A DNA stretch of 64,000 nucleotides, taken from positions 62,001 through 126,000 of the forward strand of contig JALLLS010000037.1 of assembly GCA_025094145.1 (NCBI GenBank), read 5' to 3'. The position numbers and the translations under genes were made by a program. Below are positions 60,021-64,000 of this stretch, one piece after another; the stretch's first letter is position 1, and every line of letters starts with the position of its first letter. This DNA is from Spinellus fusiger (Eukaryota > Mucoromycota > Mucoromycetes > Mucorales > Phycomycetaceae). A model generated the notes under the pieces. That model did not search any database, was not told where the DNA came from, and saw nothing but the letters and a program-made list of their open reading frames with translations.

Positions 60021-61029
60021 AAACTCGTACCAACACAAAATATTTGATAATGCCACATTATAGAAGCACCTTTAATACTGCACTTAGATTTTGAATAATC
60101 TAGATTTGGATCAGTGCTGTTAACTCACACCGCTAACAACCAGAAAGATATGACATCTGTAGACTATTATTCTGGAGTACTTGATGAAGCCCAAAAGAGT
60201 CGACATCCAGGATGAAGAGATTCCCATAGAGCAGTGGCAGCTGTTAACTATTTCTACATATACCTTGATGGGTGTGCAAACTTAATCATTGAAACTGATA
60301 CTAATACAGCACTGAGCATGCTCATTCACAATGAAAAACACTGTAGGGATGACTTTCCCAGATTTGGGGCATAATTGAACGGCCTAGGCATCTAGCACCC
60401 TAGAGTGATTCATCGCTTAGAAGAATCTTGACTCACTGTAGACTGGCCCCCTCATGTTCTGGATAGACTATATAATCAAAAGATGAAAATAAAAAGATAT
60501 ATAAATAGTCAGTGAGCCTAAAGATGAACTTATGTACAGAAAAAAGTCGGAAAGAATATTATAATACCATGCATCTACCTTGGAAGAAATTCAATAACTA
60601 TTTGGTCTAGTACCAGAAACCTTAACTGATTCAACCATATAGAAATAAATAAAGCTAGTAGAACGACATGAAAGATCGGAAGCAGATCTTACTCTAGACA
60701 TGAAAAAGGTAAAGGGCATGAAGATCACTCATGGTATTCTACAATATCATGCGACCATCCACACTATTAGAGTTATAGATACTTAAATGTCAGTGATTAC
60801 AGGAATTATAACCAGAGAATAGATTAAAAACACACCTGTGAGTACCTCTGTTACCTCTGAAGCACACACTAATATATTTATTGACCTCGTGTATGTTGGG
60901 AATGATAAAGACACCGAGACGGATGCACTTATTGTAAATAGACCCTGCTAGTGAATGCTATGAATTATACTTTCTAATGGACATACCTTCTATATCTGTC
61001 ATTGAAGTTTTATAAACACATTAAATCGC
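60021..61029 (+). pseudogene. Decayed retroelement segment with RNase H-like motif
   Basis: Around 60,230-60,480 the plus strand reads (with stops) NLIIETDTNTALSML, then a Trp/Gly-poor stretch, HPRVIHRL and DWPPHVLDRL. This pattern recalls type I RNase H domains (IIETD...AL, then a conserved His-containing block and AD-x-LA) of LINE-like elements. Further open pieces up to 60,950 are unassigned. Stops are frequent, so this is a relic at best. Confidence 0.4.
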
Positions 61030-62255
61030 TATACACCAGGAGATTTTTGGGATATAAAAGGAAATATTCTGAGGATAAAACCAAAATCTTTTTATGATTG
61101 GCTAATGTGTTTGAAAATGCCTTTTTGTTGTCCAGATGGTCGATTTCAAACTCTGCCTGCCTATCAGAACAAAGATAATTGACTTTGCAATTTAAAAGTA
61201 TAGAATTGGCTGTAAAGACAAGAAATAGAACAAGAATCACCCCAAAATTACAACTCAGTCACTACATTTATTGTTTAACATAATGTGTTAACTATAAGCC
61301 CATAGTATTTGCAGTATGACACTGCTTAAAGAATATTTATTATAGAACACACTGAATTAACTCTAGTAATATTTGTCCATAAAATAGAACCAAATTCACT
61401 TACATTGAGAACTGTATAGTCATTTATTGACTCAGTATTCATAATCACTTCAGTAACTATGTTATTGTAACTGGTATTAACAGTGGTGCTTAATGATAAC
61501 AAAGTATTATTTCTAATACTGTCTTTTAGGTCCAAGGCAAATAGTGTTAATTGTTTGACTTGTGAATTCTATGAGTGGAGGCTAGTATATTTATCACCAG
61601 AATAGAGAAATATAAATTATTATTTGTTTTGATATTCCCCTCTTTTTGTTATTTCCCACACTGCACATACAACTTAACACCCAAGTAATCGTCAATATGA
61701 GCATAACTGAGCAAGTTAATTTGCTATTATTAACAAAGAGAAACAATAGAAGGAGGTGATAGACACTACCAAGGACTATTCTAGTGATAAAAAGGTAAGC
61801 AGTGTCTTCATCTGGGCTATGGCTTATTCTAATGTACAAGACACTCATTGTATTGTTATTAGGCAAGTAAAGACTCCATTCAAGTCAGTCCCAGGTGGTC
61901 TTCTACAAGGTCAATAATGTCTAGGGTATACTTCTGAGCATATTTATCTATCTCCCAAGAATAAAGCACAAAACTTTTAGGGTGTGGATTCTATTGCTAT
62001 GAGGGAATGCACTTGGGGAGTAGCTATAGTCATACTATAGTATTAGCTATACTATTATAATAAACAATTTTATTCATAAATAATATATTTTACTGATAAT
62101 ACAATTTGATATTGAGGTATCCACAAAAGGAAATATTATTTTTGATATCCGCAAACCTTTTGTTTTAAATGAAGTTTCATAAAAGGCAAGAAAATTTCAG
62201 TTTTAAAGGGCGAAGATATCATCGCTTAAAGGCCAGAAAAATCTTCTGGTGTGTA
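61030..62255 (+). mobile_element. Non-coding element with TACACACC-type termini, copy C
   Basis: The most compact copy, 1.23 kb. The left end is TATACACCAGGAGATTTTTG, and the right end is CCAGAAAAATCTTCTGGTGTGTA, whose CCAGAA and TTCTGG can form a hairpin. The two ends are imperfect inverted repeats of roughly 20-25 bp. No insertion interrupts it and no protein of note is encoded. It aligns with copy A over its full length and with most of copy B. Confidence 0.72.
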
Positions 62256-62849
62256 GATATAGTATTCCTTTAAAACTCAGAAGTGAATATGAGAGACAGT
62301 TTATCTCTTACAAGTTTGAAAAATTCTTAGAAAAGAAGGATAATTTACACAGATGTGCCTCTACAATGTATCCACAGTCTGGATAAGCCAAAACTACTGT
62401 AAGGCTATTCAAATAAAAGTTATGAATATTAAAGACCCAGGCTCTTCACGCTCAGAAGTCATTGCTTTTGTAGATTGAATAATACAACTAGGAAAGTATA
62501 AAAGTATTTGGAATATTTTATTCTATAGGCTCTTGAGAAATGCACCTTTTTTTTTTACCAAGCACTCCTTTTTGTTCCAAGTATTTTGAATAATATGATT
62601 CAATGTCCATAATGTCACTTGGGGTCATCATGAATCAATTTTTTTTCACTTTATTCTTTATTCTTTATTAGTATATTTCCTCATATATTTTCCCCTTTAA
62701 ATTGTTGTTTTTATATAAATATAAATATATATTCTTTTGAATTCTTCAAAATAGAGTGGATTCAAGAAAACATATAAACTGTCTATTATTAATATGGACA
62801 TTTGGACAGCTCCGTTTTCTCTTCAATGAAATAAAGAATAATTTTTATT
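62256..62849. other. AT-rich spacer; no gene seen
   Basis: Between copy C and the 3' end of the membrane protein gene. It contains T-rich and AAATATA-type tracts, including an AATAAAGAATAA run near 62,830 that on the minus strand lies just past the stop codon of the next gene. Confidence 0.5.
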
Positions 62850-64000
62850 TTATACTTTCATAGATAATTCTACTTGATTATCATGGTTCAACAATAAATA
62901 GCATTTTTGACAATAAGTATCATTCACCACTTCTAAAGGATGTGTTCGGCTTGGAACCACCAGTGGTTTATAAGTCTGTGAGTGGGTATTGAAACAACTC
63001 TCCATAGGAATTGAATCAGTACAGACCCCCACTCCAGCCTCCATAGTACCTGGATCTTGTTCTTCCACCTCATCTTTTTTCTTTTCTATTTTGAACTGTT
63101 TGATCAATAGAAACCCGGTGATGGTCCCTGTCTCCATCATATGTTAATTCCAACCTCTTGATTAGTCTTACTACCACTCTGATCACTTACAGTCAATGGC
63201 ATACATGTTAGAAGTTAGTCCATGAAGAACATCCAAAGAAATAAGAAGAGTGGTGATAATATTACTTGCAAAAACACCAATGCTATAATATTTTTAAAAT
63301 AAATAAATGGCAGGTTACAATGCATCTCATTGCTATGTTCCATTTTCCATGACTATGTTTCTCTGGAAATTCATTGAAATAATAAACACACACTTACAAG
63401 AAGATGATGCCGTTGGATAATAATATCTTCAAGGAAAAAGATCCAAATAGCCGATAATGGCGATAAATAGTCAATAAAAAGGCAAGGGATAAAAATGAAT
63501 TGCTAACAAGATCTAATCCAAGCTTAGCATAGGCCTGCCAGTGGACTTTTTTTTTAAGAAAAATAATATGGTAAACAAGAGCTTAATGAAATGCCATCTT
63601 GAACATGCATTCAACATAAACACTGACTTACGTCCTTCAATCTATAGTGTAAGTAGGCTCGATCGATAATAAAAATAACTTACTGAACAATTGCCAGCAA
63701 TGTCCATGATGGATACTGTTTTGCCAACAGTACTATAAATGCAAATAAGGGCAATATAACCCATGTTAATAAACAGTCCAATGACAATCACCCAAAGTGC
63801 CTTGTTGTAGCATATGTAGGCCTTATAGAGAAGAATTGTATGGACACAACATCCACTCAGATCAATGGCAATAATAGCCACCCAAAATCTCTATACAGAA
63901 GGGTGAGTTCTATTCTTGTTTCTATTTTGATAGTGCATAATTTACCACACCGCAGCCAATGGATAATAATGGACTGATTAATGTCGCAATAATAGAACTG
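62850..64000 (-). CDS. Multi-pass membrane protein, unrecognised, 3' part (5' end beyond the window)
   Basis: Five exons on the minus strand with matching phases: 64000(+)-63946, 63890-63684, 63534-63398, 63282-63191, 63127-62850. The visible part is about 255 residues. Hydrophobic segments are SSIIATLISPLLSIGCG, FWVAIIAIDLSGCCVHTILL, ALWVIVIGLFINMGYIALIC, LVSNSFLSLAFLLTIY, and ILLSNGIIFFIGVFASNIIT running to LLISLDVL. A hydrophilic, Lys/Glu-rich tail of about 85 residues follows. At least five or six membrane spans followed by a cytosolic-looking tail suggest a seven-span receptor-like or related fungal membrane protein, but no family signature was recognised. All introns are GT-AG. Confidence 0.75.

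Overview
The window looks like nuclear DNA of an early-diverging fungus, most likely Mucoromycota (possibly Mucorales). The reasons are a low GC content, very intron-dense genes with short GT-AG introns, many AT-rich microsatellites, several Tc1/mariner relics, and the gene set itself: GUP1, END3, a NAM8/SECp43-type RRM protein, IMP1, mitochondrial IleRS, eL36, cysteine dioxygenase, ETF-QO and a succinate-semialdehyde dehydrogenase (SSADH). The organism assignment is an inference. All exon models were spliced by eye; they rest on reading phase and on remembered family motifs.

Region 1-31 kb is mostly genic. In order it holds a low-complexity hypothetical protein (1032-3362, +), GUP1 (3762-6419, +, ten exons, apparent 1-nt frameshift), a LINE fragment with an abutting Tc1 relic (6.8-9.2 kb), a gene-poor 3-kb stretch, a three-RRM protein (12353-13883, +), IMP1 (14520-15501, -), mitochondrial IleRS (15711-20997, +, 24 exons), eL36 (21181-21743, +), END3 (22050-23632, +), a 3.6-kb low-complexity stretch, cysteine dioxygenase (27211-28129, +) and ETF-QO (29133-31278, -). 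IMP1, IleRS and ETF-QO all encode mitochondrial proteins. IMP1 and IleRS are divergently transcribed from about 0.2 kb.

Region 31-62.8 kb is repeat-dominated. Its centre is a large inverted repeat. The inner arms (about 43,545-48,855 and 51,726-57,035) are near-identical and each carries a complete seven-exon SSADH gene, a Tc1 copy and a nested non-coding element, around a 2.87-kb spacer with another Tc1 element. Outside these limits the arms continue in inverted order (Tc1 3' end, unique DNA, LINE 3' end) but are visibly diverged and rearranged. Around the palindrome are non-coding elements with TACACACC-type termini and subterminal hairpins, two copies of a third Tc1 family, LINE tails and a decayed RNase H-like segment.

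Region 62.8-64 kb holds the 3' part of an unrecognised multi-pass membrane protein gene on the minus strand, running off the window. No tRNA, rRNA or CRISPR array was seen.
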